NCBI GenBank assembly: GCA_031179215.1
Contig: JAPSIA010000013.1
Location: 1 to 40,199 of the forward strand
Length of the DNA: 40,199 nucleotides
Reading direction: 5' to 3'
DNA from: Agrococcus sp.
GTDB lineage: Bacteria > Actinomycetota > Actinomycetes > Actinomycetales > Microbacteriaceae
In this document: positions 31,121-40,199 of the stretch, piece by piece
Numbering within the stretch: the stretch's first letter is position 1
Layout: every line of letters starts with the position of its first letter
The notes under the pieces: model-generated
The model's database searches: none
What the model was told of the DNA's origin: nothing
What the model saw: the letters and a program-made list of their open reading frames with translations, nothing else
Program-made: the position numbers and the translations under genes

Positions 31121-31438
31121 ATGCCGAAGGCGAGCAGCAACCCGACGCAGCGCCCCAAGAAGCGCGACCACGCGCCCGCTCCCGACGAGGGCTCGGGGCG
31201 CGACCTCCTCGAGCGCATCCTCGCGATCGCCGTCGTGGTCCTCGGCGCCACCGCCGTGCTCGGCTTCGCCGCGACCCTGCTGCACATCGCCTTCCGCGAT
31301 GGCAGCGCCTTCTTCGCCGGCATCGTCTGGCAGTACGCCTACTGGCTGCCGCTCGTGGCGCTGCCGCTCATGATCGTGTGCGTCGTGGTGCTCGTGATCG
31401 TGAGCGCGCGCGGCAAGGCGCGGAACCGCCGGGCGTGA
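31121..31438 (+). CDS. Small two-helix membrane protein of unknown function
   Basis: 105 aa, not recognised. A basic, Pro-rich N-terminus (about 30 residues) precedes a membrane helix (ILAIAVVVLGATAVLGFAATLLHIAF), a short loop and a second helix (YWLPLVALPLMIVCVVVLVIVSA), ending in a basic tail. Both ends are therefore predicted in the cytoplasm. A TANNNT element six bases upstream decides the ATG. It may be co-transcribed with the helicase-associated gene 27 bases downstream. A similar small membrane protein in this position would be a useful synteny check in related genomes. Confidence 0.68.
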   Translation: MPKASSNPTQRPKKRDHAPAPDEGSGRDLLERILAIAVVVLGATAVLGFAATLLHIAFRDGSAFFAGIVWQYAYWLPLVALPLMIVCVVVLVIVSARGKARNRRA

Positions 31439-31465
31439 GCGGGCCCCGGTCATGAGCGAGCGCTG

Positions 31466-33109
31466 ATGGACGTCGTCGAGCTCGCCGCGCGCATCCAGGC
31501 GCTCTCCGACGACGCCCTCGACGCGCTCGTGACCGAGCGGCAGGCGCCCCCGCAGCTGAGCTCGACCTTCGACCTCGCCGAGCACCTCATGGCGGATGCG
31601 TCGATCGCGCAAGCGCTTCGGTGGCGATCGGCGGCCGAGCTCGCCGCGCTCCGCGAGGGCGGCTCCACGCCTCGGCTCGATGCGCTCCTGCTCGGCGTCG
31701 ACGGCGAGGCGCTGCCCCGCGTGCGCGCGCTCGCCGCGGGGACCGACGCCCCGCGCGCGGCCACTCCGGAGCCGGCGGAGAGCGCGACCGCCGCGCAGTC
31801 GGCGATCGACGAGGCGATCAAGGTCTCCGAGCTCGTGCACCGCATCGCCGAGGCGCCCATCGCGCTGCGCAGCCGCGCGCAGCTGCCGGCCGCGATCGGG
31901 CGCGAGCTCGCGGCAGCGGTCGACGGCGACCCCGCCCAGCTCGAGGAGCGGCTCGAGCCGGCGCTCCTCGCAGGCCTCGTCGACCGGCGCGACGGCCGCA
32001 TGCTCGCGACCGTCGACGCGGATGCGTGGCTCGCCTCCCCCGTGCCCGATCGCTGGCTCGCGCTCGCGACCGCGTGGCTCGACGCGACGCCCGACGCGCC
32101 CGCGATCGCGGGCGATGCGTCCGAGCAGTTCCCGCTCGCCGACAGCGCCGTGCTCGACGTCCGAGCGCGGCAGCGCCGGCAGGCGGAGCGGCTCGGCCTC
32201 GCCGATCGCGGTGCGCCGACGACGCTCGCCGTCGACGCCCGCGAGCGCCCCGCAGCGGCGCGCGACGCGCTCGCGACGCACGTGCCTCCCGTGACCGCAT
32301 CCATCTACCTGCAGCCCGACCTCTCCGCGGTGGCCCCTGGGCCGCTCGAGGCCGGCGTCGAGTCGCGACTGCGCCGCATCGCGCGCATCGAGCGGGCGGG
32401 GATCGCCTCGCACTGGCGCGTGACGGCCGCATCCGTCGCAGCGGGGCTCGCCGCCGGGGAGGACGCCGACGGCGTGCTCGAGTTCCTCGGCGGCATCTCG
32501 CTCACGGGCCTCCCGCAGCCGGTCGCCTACCTCGTGCGCGACACCGCGGCGCGCTTCGGCAGCGTGCGCGTGCGCTCGGTCGACCCGGTCGCCGAGGGCG
32601 GCGCGCGATCGCAGGCGCGCAGCGACGACGAGCAGCTCATCCGCACGATCGCGGTCGACCGCGCGCTCGCGAGCGCCGGTGCCGTGCAGGCCGGCCCCCA
32701 CCGCGTGACCTTCCGCACGAGCGCCGAGGAGGCTCTCGAGGCGCTGCTCGAGGAGCGCTACCCCGCCGTGCTCGAGGACGAGTCGGGCGAGCTCGTGCGC
32801 CGCGAGCCCGAGCGCGCGCCGCGGCCGGTGCGCGAGCGGCACCGGCTCGTCGCCCGCTTGCGCGACGCGGGCTTCGAGGTGGGCGAGGAGGAGCGCGCGT
32901 GGCTCGAGCGCCAGCTGCAGACCGCGATCCGCGAGCGCGTGCCCGTGCGCCTCACCGTCACGACGGCGAGCGCGCCCGTCGAGGTCGAGCTCGTGCCGCT
33001 CGCGGTCGCGAACGGACGGCTGCGGGCTCGCGACGCGAACCGCGACGTGGAGCGCACGCTGCCGCTGAGCGCCATCACGCGCGTCGCTGGGCTCGGCGTC
33101 GCGAGCTGA
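31466..33109 (+). CDS. Helicase-associated domain protein (PF13625-like, XPB/Ssl2-type)
   Basis: 547 aa. The N-terminal half is helical and Ala/Arg-rich. The segment from about residue 273 (TASIYLQPDLSAVAPGPLE) to about 385 matches the helicase C-terminal/XPB-associated domain (PF13625), with the LEFLGGISLTGLPQPVAYLV core. A WYL-like beta-rich end (RVPVRLTVTTASAPVEVELVPLAV) closes it. It has no Walker motifs, so it is not a helicase itself. In mycobacteria the homologue (Rv0862c) lies beside the XPB helicase gene, as here. It is probably a partner of XPB in DNA repair or transcription-coupled work. The start ATG lacks a strong ribosome site. Confidence 0.82.
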   Translation: MDVVELAARIQALSDDALDALVTERQAPPQLSSTFDLAEHLMADASIAQALRWRSAAELAALREGGSTPRLDALLLGVDGEALPRVRALAAGTDAPRAATPEPAESATAAQSAIDEAIKVSELVHRIAEAPIALRSRAQLPAAIGRELAAAVDGDPAQLEERLEPALLAGLVDRRDGRMLATVDADAWLASPVPDRWLALATAWLDATPDAPAIAGDASEQFPLADSAVLDVRARQRRQAERLGLADRGAPTTLAVDARERPAAARDALATHVPPVTASIYLQPDLSAVAPGPLEAGVESRLRRIARIERAGIASHWRVTAASVAAGLAAGEDADGVLEFLGGISLTGLPQPVAYLVRDTAARFGSVRVRSVDPVAEGGARSQARSDDEQLIRTIAVDRALASAGAVQAGPHRVTFRTSAEEALEALLEERYPAVLEDESGELVRREPERAPRPVRERHRLVARLRDAGFEVGEEERAWLERQLQTAIRERVPVRLTVTTASAPVEVELVPLAVANGRLRARDANRDVERTLPLSAITRVAGLGVAS

Positions 33110-33150
33110 CACCGTTGCCGAGCGGGCCGGGCGGAGTAGGCTGGAACGCT

Positions 33151-34803
33151 ATGACTCAGCCAGGCCCGCTCATCGTGCAGTCCGACCGCACCGTGCTGCT
33201 CGAGGTCGCGCACCCCGACGCCGCGGCCGCGCGGCAGGCGCTGCAGGTCTTCGCCGAGCTCGAGCGCGCGCCCGAGCACATCCACACCTACCGCGTGACG
33301 CGCCTGGGCCTGTGGAACGCGCGCGCCGCGGGGCACACCGCCGACGAGATCATCGCGACCCTCGACACGCACGCGAAGTTCCCCGTGCCGCCGGGCGTGG
33401 CCCAGGACATCCGCGAGACGATCGGCCGGTACGGCAGGCTCGTCATCGAGCGCGACGGCGAGGGGCTCGTGCTGCGCAGCGACGACCGACCCGTGCTCGA
33501 GGAGGTGCGGCGGTCGCGGAAGATCCAGCCGCTGCTCGCGGGGCCCGTCGAGGGCGGCATCCGCATCGTCGACTGGGCACGCGGCGAGCTCAAGCAGGAG
33601 CTCGTCAAGCTCGGCTGGCCCGCGGAGGACCTCGCCGGGTACACGCCCGGCACGCCGCTCGAGATCGACCTCGTCGAGGACGGCTGGGAGCTGCGCCCCT
33701 ACCAGGCGGATGCGGTGACGCACTTCGCCGACGCGGGCTCGGGCGTCGTCGTGCTGCCGTGCGGCGCTGGCAAGACGATCGTCGGCGCCGCGGCGATGGC
33801 CGCGACCGACACCACGACGCTCATCCTCGTGACGAACACCGTCTCCGCTCGCCAGTGGCGCGCGGAGCTCCTCGCCCGCACGAGCCTCACCGAGGACGAG
33901 ATCGGCGAGTACTCGGGGCAGTCGAAGGAGATCAAGCCCGTCACGATCGCGACCTACCAGATCCTCACCGTCAAGCGCGGCGGCGAGTACGCGCACCTCG
34001 GCGTGCTCGACGCGCTCGACTGGGGCCTCATCGTCTACGACGAGGTGCACCTGCTGCCGGCGCCCGTCTTCAAGCTCACGGCCGACCTGCAGGCGCGCCG
34101 CCGGCTCGGCCTCACGGCGACGCTCGTGCGCGAGGACGGGCGGGAGTCGGACGTGTTCAGCCTCATCGGCCCGAAGCGCTTCGACGCGCCCTGGAAGGAG
34201 ATCGAGGCCCAGGGCTTCATCGCGCCCGCCGAGTGCTTCGAGGTGCGCATCGACCTCGACGAGGACGAGCGGCTCGAGTACGCGGCGAGCGGCGATCGCG
34301 AGCGGTACCGGATCGCGGCATCGAGCCCGCGGAAGATCGACACGGTGCGGCGCGTGCTCGCGCAGCACCCCGACGAGCCGACGCTCGTGATCGGTCAGTA
34401 CCTCGACCAGCTCGACGAGCTCTCGGCCGCCCTCGGTGCGCCGCTCATCACGGGCGAGACGCCCGTCTCCGAGCGGGAGTCGCTCTTCCAGGCGTTCCGC
34501 GAGGGCAGCGAGCGCGTGCTCGTCGTCTCGAAGGTCGCGAACTTCTCGGTCGACCTGCCGGATGCGTCGCTCGCGGTGCAGGTGTCGGGCTCGTTCGGCT
34601 CGCGCCAGGAGGAGGCGCAGCGGCTCGGCCGGCTCCTGCGGCCCAAGGGCGGTCGCACCGCGCGCTTCTACACGATCGTCGCCCGCGACACCGTCGACCA
34701 GGAGTTCGCGCTCGGCCGGCAGCGCTTCCTCGCCGAGCAGGGCTACGCGTACACGATCCTCGACGAGCACGAGCTCGACGCGGTCGACCGCGCGACGGCC
34801 TGA
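33151..34803 (+). CDS. XPB-type DNA repair helicase (SF2, ERCC3 homologue)
   Basis: 550-aa 3'-5' DNA helicase of the bacterial XPB group. An N-terminal damage-recognition-like domain (about 1-180) leads into the ATPase core: LRPYQADAV (Q-like motif), Walker A PCGAGKT (203-209), DEVH (297-300), TAT (322-324), the XPB-specific RED motif (327-329) and, in the second lobe, VSKVANFSVDLPDA and QRLGRLLRPKGG. Mycobacterial XPB unwinds DNA and is linked to excision repair. The upstream gene encodes its usual neighbour. A weak -10 (TAGGCT, 33137-33142) lies eight bases before the ATG and no ribosome site is seen. Confidence 0.95.
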   Translation: MTQPGPLIVQSDRTVLLEVAHPDAAAARQALQVFAELERAPEHIHTYRVTRLGLWNARAAGHTADEIIATLDTHAKFPVPPGVAQDIRETIGRYGRLVIERDGEGLVLRSDDRPVLEEVRRSRKIQPLLAGPVEGGIRIVDWARGELKQELVKLGWPAEDLAGYTPGTPLEIDLVEDGWELRPYQADAVTHFADAGSGVVVLPCGAGKTIVGAAAMAATDTTTLILVTNTVSARQWRAELLARTSLTEDEIGEYSGQSKEIKPVTIATYQILTVKRGGEYAHLGVLDALDWGLIVYDEVHLLPAPVFKLTADLQARRRLGLTATLVREDGRESDVFSLIGPKRFDAPWKEIEAQGFIAPAECFEVRIDLDEDERLEYAASGDRERYRIAASSPRKIDTVRRVLAQHPDEPTLVIGQYLDQLDELSAALGAPLITGETPVSERESLFQAFREGSERVLVVSKVANFSVDLPDASLAVQVSGSFGSRQEEAQRLGRLLRPKGGRTARFYTIVARDTVDQEFALGRQRFLAEQGYAYTILDEHELDAVDRATA

Positions 34804-34816
34804 GTCTTTGCACTGG

Positions 34817-34835
34817 CTCTCAGGAACCGCTCAGC
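34817..34835 (+). promoter_or_regulatory. CTCAG direct repeat before the response regulator (MprA-like box)
   Basis: CTCTCAGG-AAC-CGCTCAGC: two 8-mers sharing CTCAG with an 11-bp period, the usual format for an OmpR-class dimer. It lies 21 bases upstream of the response regulator's ATG and could serve autoregulation. Similar CTCAG repeats are described for mycobacterial MprA. Confidence 0.4.
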
Positions 34836-34856
34836 GAATCACCAGAGACTGAGCGC

Positions 34857-35552
34857 ATGACCGAGCCCAGCGCCAAGATCCTCGTCGTCGACGACGAGCC
34901 GCACATCCGCGACCTCCTGACCACGAGCCTCCGCTTCGCGGGCTTCGACGTGCGCGCCGTCGGCGCGGGCGCCGCAGCCATCTCCGCCGTCCTCGAGGAC
35001 GAGCCCGACCTCATCCTCCTCGACGTCATGCTGCCCGACATCAGCGGCTTCGGCGTGACCAAGCGGCTGCGGGCATCCGGGTTCACCTCGCCCATCCTGT
35101 TCCTCACCGCGAAGGACGACACCGAGGACAAGATCACGGGCCTCACCGTCGGCGGCGACGACTACGTCACCAAGCCCTTCTCGCTCGACGAGATCATCGC
35201 CCGCATCAAGGCGATCCTGCGCCGCACGATGGCCGAGACCGACGACGCGACGATCCACGTCGGCGAGCTCTCGATGAACCAGGACACGCACGAGGTGTCG
35301 GTCGCGGGCGAGGACATCGAGCTCTCCCCGACCGAGTTCAAGCTGCTGCGCTACCTCATGCTCAACGCCAACCGCGTGCTCTCGAAGTCGCAGATCCTCG
35401 ACCACGTGTGGGAGTACGACTTCAACGGCGACGTCGGCATCGTCGAGTCGTACATCTCCTACCTGCGGCGGAAGATCGACGACCGCGTGAGCGAGCCGAT
35501 GATCGTGACCAAGCGGGGCTTCGGCTACATGCTCAAGTCGCCGAAGGCGTAG
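34857..35552 (+). CDS. OmpR/PhoB-family response regulator
   Basis: 231-aa two-component regulator. The receiver domain has the acidic pair Asp12-Asp13, phosphorylation site Asp56 (LILLDVMLP), Thr84 and Lys106 (VTKPF). The C-terminal winged helix (about 135-230) reads ELSPTEFKLLRYLMLNANRVLSKSQIL, then IVESYISYLRRKID and GFGYML, typical of the OmpR class. The sensor kinase gene starts at the very next base after its stop, so they form a pair. A CTCAG repeat upstream suggests autoregulation. Which stimulus it serves cannot be told; it resembles MprA/TcrA-type envelope or stress regulators. Confidence 0.93.
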   Translation: MTEPSAKILVVDDEPHIRDLLTTSLRFAGFDVRAVGAGAAAISAVLEDEPDLILLDVMLPDISGFGVTKRLRASGFTSPILFLTAKDDTEDKITGLTVGGDDYVTKPFSLDEIIARIKAILRRTMAETDDATIHVGELSMNQDTHEVSVAGEDIELSPTEFKLLRYLMLNANRVLSKSQILDHVWEYDFNGDVGIVESYISYLRRKIDDRVSEPMIVTKRGFGYMLKSPKA

Positions 35553-37157
35553 GTGCGCGCACTCGCCGCCCGGCTGCTCGGCCGCATGTCGCTGGCCGGG
35601 CGCATCACGACGCTCATCGTCATCGTCATGACGTTCGGGCTCGCCCTCGCCGGCGTCGGCACGCTCGCCATCATCCGCGACGCGCAGGTGGCGGACATCG
35701 ACCGCGACCTCGACCAGTCGATGCAGGCCTTCACGAGCGAGGAGATCACGCGCTCGGACTCGCCGGAGCAGTGCGACCTCGCGCAGCGGATGCCGAACAT
35801 CTACTACCTCGGGGTCGCGGACGCCTCGGGGACGGTCCTGTGCGACAACAAGCTGCCGGGGCCTGCCAACCCCGATCTCGGCGGGCTCTCGCTCGGCACG
35901 ATCGCCCAGGAGGACCGCCCGTTCACGCTCGACTCGATCGACGGCCAGACGCGCTGGCGCACGCTCGTCGCCCCGAGCACCGTGAGCGGCACGGGCGAGC
36001 TGCTCGTCTCGATCGTCGCCGTCGACATGTCCTCCGCCGAGGGCACGACGACGAGCTTCACGCTCGTGTTCGTGGGCTTCTCAGCGCTCGCGGTCGTGCT
36101 CGGCGCCGCCCTCACGCGCATCCTCGCGGTCTCGACGCTGCGCGGGCTGCGGAAGACGGCCGCCGAGGCGCAGCGCTTCGCCGACGGCGACTACGACACG
36201 CGCCTCACGGGCGAGCACCCGCGCACCGAGGTCGGCTCGCTGCAGCTCTCGCTCAACCGGATGCTCGACCGCATCGAGGCCGCCATCGAGCAGCGCGACG
36301 AGTCGGTCGCGCAGATGCGGCAGTTCGTCGGCGACGCGAGCCACGAGCTGCGCACGCCCCTCGTCGCGGTGCGCGGCTACGCGGAGCTCTACCGCATGGG
36401 CGCGATCGCGACGCCCGAGGACGTCAAGAACGCCATGGAGCGCATCGAGGGCGAGGCGAAGCGCATGGCGCGCCTCGTCGAGGACCTCCTGCTCCTCGCG
36501 CGCCTCGACGAGCGGCGTCCCCTCGACCTGCAGCCGCTCGACCTCGTGCCGCTCGTCAACGACGCCGCGAGCGACACGCGCGTCGGCTCGCCGGATCGCG
36601 CCGTCGCGGTGCTGCCCGTCGATGCAGATGCGCTCGGACCGGTCGCGGGCGCCGAGGACGACGCGCCGGCGGGCGTCTTCACGCCGCCGCCGCTCACGCC
36701 GCCGGCGGTCGTGCTCGGCGACGAGAACACGCTGCGGCAGCTGCTCTCGAACCTCATCGGCAACGCCACGCGCTACACGCCGGCGGGCTCCCCCATCGAG
36801 CTCGGCGTCGGCGTCTCGACGCGTCGCCGCGAGGCGGTCGTCCTCGTGATCGACCACGGCGAGGGCATCCCGGCGGAGCTGCGCGACAAGATCTTCCAGC
36901 GCTTCTTCCGCGCCGACTCCTCGCGCACGCGCGAGACGGGCGGCTCGGGCCTCGGCCTGGCGATCGTGCGGGGCATCGTGCGCGCGCACGCGGGGCGCCT
37001 CGACGTCGTCGACACGCCAGGCGGCGGCGCGACCTTCCGCATCGCGATCCCGCTCGCCGACGAGGCCGCCGTCATGAAGCTGAGCGCGCGGCTGCGGCCC
37101 GACTCGCTCGCGACGACGACGGGTCATCCACAGCCGTCCGCCCACGGCCGGCGCTGA
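35553..37157 (+). CDS. Sensor histidine kinase of the adjacent response regulator
   Basis: 534-aa membrane kinase. TM1 (about residues 18-42, ITTLIVIVMTFGLALAGVGTLAII), an extracytoplasmic sensor loop of about 120 residues with two cysteines (from QCDLA and VLCDN), TM2 (about 168-188), a HAMP linker, the dimerisation helix with His264 (FVGDASHELRTPL), and the ATPase domain with N box (NLIGNATRYT), G1 (DHGEGIP), F (FQRFFRADSS) and G2 (GGSGLGLAIVRG). The variable insert between the dimerisation and ATPase domains (about 340-390) is Pro-rich and longer than usual. GTG follows the response-regulator stop directly. The paired cysteines may form a disulphide. Confidence 0.93.
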   Translation: MRALAARLLGRMSLAGRITTLIVIVMTFGLALAGVGTLAIIRDAQVADIDRDLDQSMQAFTSEEITRSDSPEQCDLAQRMPNIYYLGVADASGTVLCDNKLPGPANPDLGGLSLGTIAQEDRPFTLDSIDGQTRWRTLVAPSTVSGTGELLVSIVAVDMSSAEGTTTSFTLVFVGFSALAVVLGAALTRILAVSTLRGLRKTAAEAQRFADGDYDTRLTGEHPRTEVGSLQLSLNRMLDRIEAAIEQRDESVAQMRQFVGDASHELRTPLVAVRGYAELYRMGAIATPEDVKNAMERIEGEAKRMARLVEDLLLLARLDERRPLDLQPLDLVPLVNDAASDTRVGSPDRAVAVLPVDADALGPVAGAEDDAPAGVFTPPPLTPPAVVLGDENTLRQLLSNLIGNATRYTPAGSPIELGVGVSTRRREAVVLVIDHGEGIPAELRDKIFQRFFRADSSRTRETGGSGLGLAIVRGIVRAHAGRLDVVDTPGGGATFRIAIPLADEAAVMKLSARLRPDSLATTTGHPQPSAHGRR

Positions 37158-37217
37158 CGAGCCCGCTCCCCTAGCGTGCCCTCGAGCGCGGATGCTCCGC
37201 GCAGGATCGAGGGGATC

Positions 37218-37508
37218 ATGAGCAGGTACGTCGTCGACGCCGACGCCATCCACGGCGCCCACATCTCGGTGCGCGGCACCGCGAGCCGGGTGCAGTCGGA
37301 GGTCGCGGCCATGCACAGCCAGCTGCAGGCGCTGCAGGACTCGTGGAGCGGCCAGGCGGCCGTCGCGTTCCAGGGCGTCGTGCAGGAGTGGCGCGCGACG
37401 CAGCTGCGCGTCGAGGAGTCGCTCGCGGCGATCAACGAGGCGCTCGCGCACGCCGGCCGGCAGTACGACGAGGTCGAGCAGGGCAACCTGCGCATGTTCG
37501 CGGCCTGA
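37218..37508 (+). CDS. WXG100 (ESAT-6/EsxA-like) small secreted protein
   Basis: 96 aa, the exact family length. It has a helix-turn-helix hairpin with the WxG motif at the turn (QDSWSGQAAVAFQGVVQEW) and an acidic C-terminal helix ending in QYDEVEQGNLRMFAA. WXG100 proteins are exported by type VII secretion, though actinobacterial versions also occur alone. No EccC or other T7SS component lies in this window. The ATG is chosen over an upstream alternative because GAGGGG lies three to nine bases upstream and the family N-terminus begins there. It follows the kinase gene by 60 bases and ends at a convergent terminator before groEL. Confidence 0.88.
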   Translation: MSRYVVDADAIHGAHISVRGTASRVQSEVAAMHSQLQALQDSWSGQAAVAFQGVVQEWRATQLRVEESLAAINEALAHAGRQYDEVEQGNLRMFAA

Positions 37509-37540
37509 GCGCCGCCGCTGGATCGCCCCGCGGCACGCGA

Positions 37541-37568
37541 AAGGGCCCCAGCCGGAGCTGGGGCCCTT
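37541..37568. terminator. Bidirectional terminator between WXG100 and groEL
   Basis: AAGGGCCCCAGC (37541-37552) pairs perfectly with GCTGGGGCCCTT (37557-37568) around CGGA: a 12-bp stem between two convergent genes, 12 bases from the groEL stop. Confidence 0.8.
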
Positions 37569-37580
37569 CCGCGCGATGGA

Positions 37581-39262
<1,682 letters not shown>

Positions 39263-39268
39263 AGCCCA

Positions 39269-39297
39269 AGTCTGGCACTCGACGCTGGAGAGTGCAA
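39269..39297 (-). promoter_or_regulatory. Candidate groEL promoter
   Basis: On the minus strand TTGCAC (39292-39297) and CAGACT (39269-39274) are 17 bases apart. Both lie in or next to the second CIRCE element, so HrcA binding would block RNA polymerase. Confidence 0.5.
39273..39297. promoter_or_regulatory. CIRCE operator 2 (HrcA site)
   Basis: TGGCACTC, nine bases, GAGTGCAA: one mismatch in the repeat, same spacing as the first element and 10 bases from it. It overlaps the -35 of the candidate promoter. Confidence 0.85.
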
Positions 39298-39307
39298 GCG
39301 ACCCCGG

Positions 39308-39859
39308 CTACAGCGCGGACGGGGTGGGCGAGTGCTCCAGCTCGCCCTCCTCGCGCGGCTCGACGCTCGGCGCCGTGCCGATCGCATCAGGCCCCAGCAC
39401 GATCGTGATCGGCGTGCCGGAGAGCCGGCCGTCCGAGAGCTGCGCCTCGCCGGCGCCGAGCACCTCGGCGAGGCCGCGCGCCACCGGCGCGAGCTCCTCG
39501 CTGTCGAACCAGACGACGGTCGTCTCGCTCGCCTGCGAGCTGCCGCCCGTCGCGATGACGTCCCAGCCCTGGTCGGCGAGCGCTTGCCCCACGCCCGCCG
39601 CGAAGCTGTGCTCGCCCGAGGCGTCGAGCACCGTGATGGAGGCGTCGAGCGCGGGATCGATGGCGGCCGGGTCGGTGATGCCCTCCGGCGCGGCGGTCTC
39701 CATGGGCACGGGGGCCTGAGGGCGCAGCGTGTCGAGCGCGAAGAGCCCGATGGCAGCGAGCACGATCGCGGCCGCGAGCGCCGCGAGCAGGATCGCCCAC
39801 CGCGGCCAGCGGTCAGTCGAGACCGAGCGGTGCGCGCCGACGCGCTGCGGGCGGCTCAT
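39308..39859 (-). CDS. LytR_C-domain membrane protein (VirR/Rv0431-like)
   Basis: 183 aa. A basic N-terminus, one membrane helix (about 19-43, WAILLAALAAAIVLAAIGLFAL) and an extracytoplasmic LytR_C domain (about 73-155: ITVLDASGEHSFAAGVGQALADQGWDV through TPITIVLGPD). The C-terminus is short and Glu/Pro-rich. The mycobacterial counterpart (Rv0431/VirR, a few genes from groEL2) affects vesicle release and envelope integrity, and there too it follows a DUF3263 gene. The ATG overlaps the stop of the DUF3263 gene (ATGA), indicating translational coupling. It has no LCP catalytic domain, so it is a partner or scaffold, not a ligase. Confidence 0.85.
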   Translation of the reverse strand: MSRPQRVGAHRSVSTDRWPRWAILLAALAAAIVLAAIGLFALDTLRPQAPVPMETAAPEGITDPAAIDPALDASITVLDASGEHSFAAGVGQALADQGWDVIATGGSSQASETTVVWFDSEELAPVARGLAEVLGAGEAQLSDGRLSGTPITIVLGPDAIGTAPSVEPREEGELEHSPTPSAL

Positions 39860-40199
39860 CGGCCCTCGCGCAGGCGCAGCAGCCGCCGCACGAGCATCGG
39901 GTCGTGGCGCAGCGCCTCCTCGGTCTCGAGCAGGCCGTCGAGCACCTGGTAGTAGCGGGTCGTCGACCACCCGAACTCGGCGCGGATGGCGCGTGCCTTC
40001 GCGCCCCCGTGGCTCGTCCAGCCGGCCTCGAAGTCGAGCACGCGACGGATGCGCTCCTCGCGCGCGGCGGCGAGGTCGTGGGCGGTCGCATCCGCGGTGC
40101 CGCTGCCCGCCCCGGGCGGCGAGGTGCGCGAGTCGGCCGCGGCGAAGGCGAGGGCCGCCGACTCGTCGGCGTCGCCCTCACGGCGCGGGCGCGGGTGCG
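39856..40199 (-). CDS. DUF3263 protein, 5' end outside the window
   Basis: The conserved DUF3263 domain is complete at the C-terminal end: VLDFEAGWTSHGGAKARAIRAEF, then WSTTRYYQVLDGLLETEEALRHDPMLVRRL, a helical, probably DNA-binding fold. The frame remains open, with Asp/Ala-rich sequence, to the right edge of the window, so the true start is not visible; an internal GTG at 40041 would cut into the domain and is unlikely. It overlaps the LytR_C gene by four bases. The family is actinobacterial and of unknown function. Confidence 0.82.
   Translation of the reverse strand, partial: HPRPRREGDADESAALAFAAADSRTSPPGAGSGTADATAHDLAAAREERIRRVLDFEAGWTSHGGAKARAIRAEFGWSTTRYYQVLDGLLETEEALRHDPMLVRRLLRLREGR

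Noticed and set aside
31027-31323. N-terminal extension of the cold-shock protein
   Set aside because: The frame is open for another 99 codons, but it lacks family sequence, the true ATG has a strong GGAGG, and the region is the opposite strand of another gene.
32758-34770. Long minus-strand frame opposite the XPB helicase
   Set aside because: The plus strand carries every XPB motif in order; the opposite frame shows only the charged repetitive composition expected from complementing GC-rich codons.
37218-37508. Type VII secretion locus
   Set aside because: Only a single WXG100 gene is present; no EccC, EccB, EccD or mycosin gene is in the window.

Overview
The window comes from a very GC-rich actinobacterium. 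An almost exclusive G/C third codon position, GTG starts, many leaderless promoters, an XPB-type helicase pair, IdeR, the DUF3263/LytR_C pair, CIRCE-controlled groEL and a SepX-like divisome protein all point to the Actinomycetota. Protein style and a WxL/DUF916 pair suggest Microbacteriaceae (an Agrococcus-like organism is my guess). It looks chromosomal. I see no transposase, integrase, phage gene or CRISPR array.

Layout. 1-2.4 kb: the 3' part of cydA, then cydB (cytochrome bd oxidase), without cydDC beside them. 2.5-3.2 kb: a small membrane protein and a DUF2945 protein. 3.2-9.5 kb: a tightly coupled six-gene minus-strand catabolic operon (deacetylase/cyclic-amidase-like hydrolase, MHS-type transporter, SDR dehydrogenase, ketopantoate-reductase-like enzyme, M20 peptidase, old-yellow-enzyme reductase). 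A tandem Lrp-type regulator (9.7-10.7 kb) is divergent from it, and an inverted repeat lies between them. 10.9-11.3 kb: tRNA-Ala and an array of inverted repeats. 11.3-16.6 kb: a SepX-like divisome protein, a WxL surface protein with its DUF916 partner, a GNAT acetyltransferase, 5-formyl-THF cyclo-ligase, FmdB-type protein and MscL. 16.7-25.5 kb: a small unknown, a large SF1-type helicase with altered Walker motifs, a FemAB-type peptidoglycan-bridge transferase and a giant patatin-like protein. 25.7-28.0 kb: a YCII-like protein, tRNA-Arg and two NlpC/P60 cell-wall hydrolases sharing an upstream 11-bp-period repeat motif. 28.0-31.4 kb: IdeR, SerC, DUF3027, a cold-shock protein and a small membrane protein. 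31.5-37.5 kb: a helicase-associated protein, XPB, an OmpR-type two-component system and a WXG100 protein. 37.6-40.2 kb: groEL with two CIRCE operators, a LytR_C membrane protein and a DUF3263 protein cut by the window edge.

How the genes work together. Much of the window serves the cell envelope: WxL/DUF916, SepX, FemAB, two NlpC/P60 proteins, LytR_C and MscL. The exception is the 3.2-9.5 kb cassette, a self-contained uptake-and-catabolism unit whose substrate I cannot assign. It is the best candidate for an undescribed pathway. A second candidate is the large helicase at 16.9-20.6 kb. Its Walker A lysine is replaced by leucine and its Walker B Asp-Glu by Ala-Asp, while the later helicase motifs remain. 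All function calls rest on reading motifs in the translated sequence. No database search was run.
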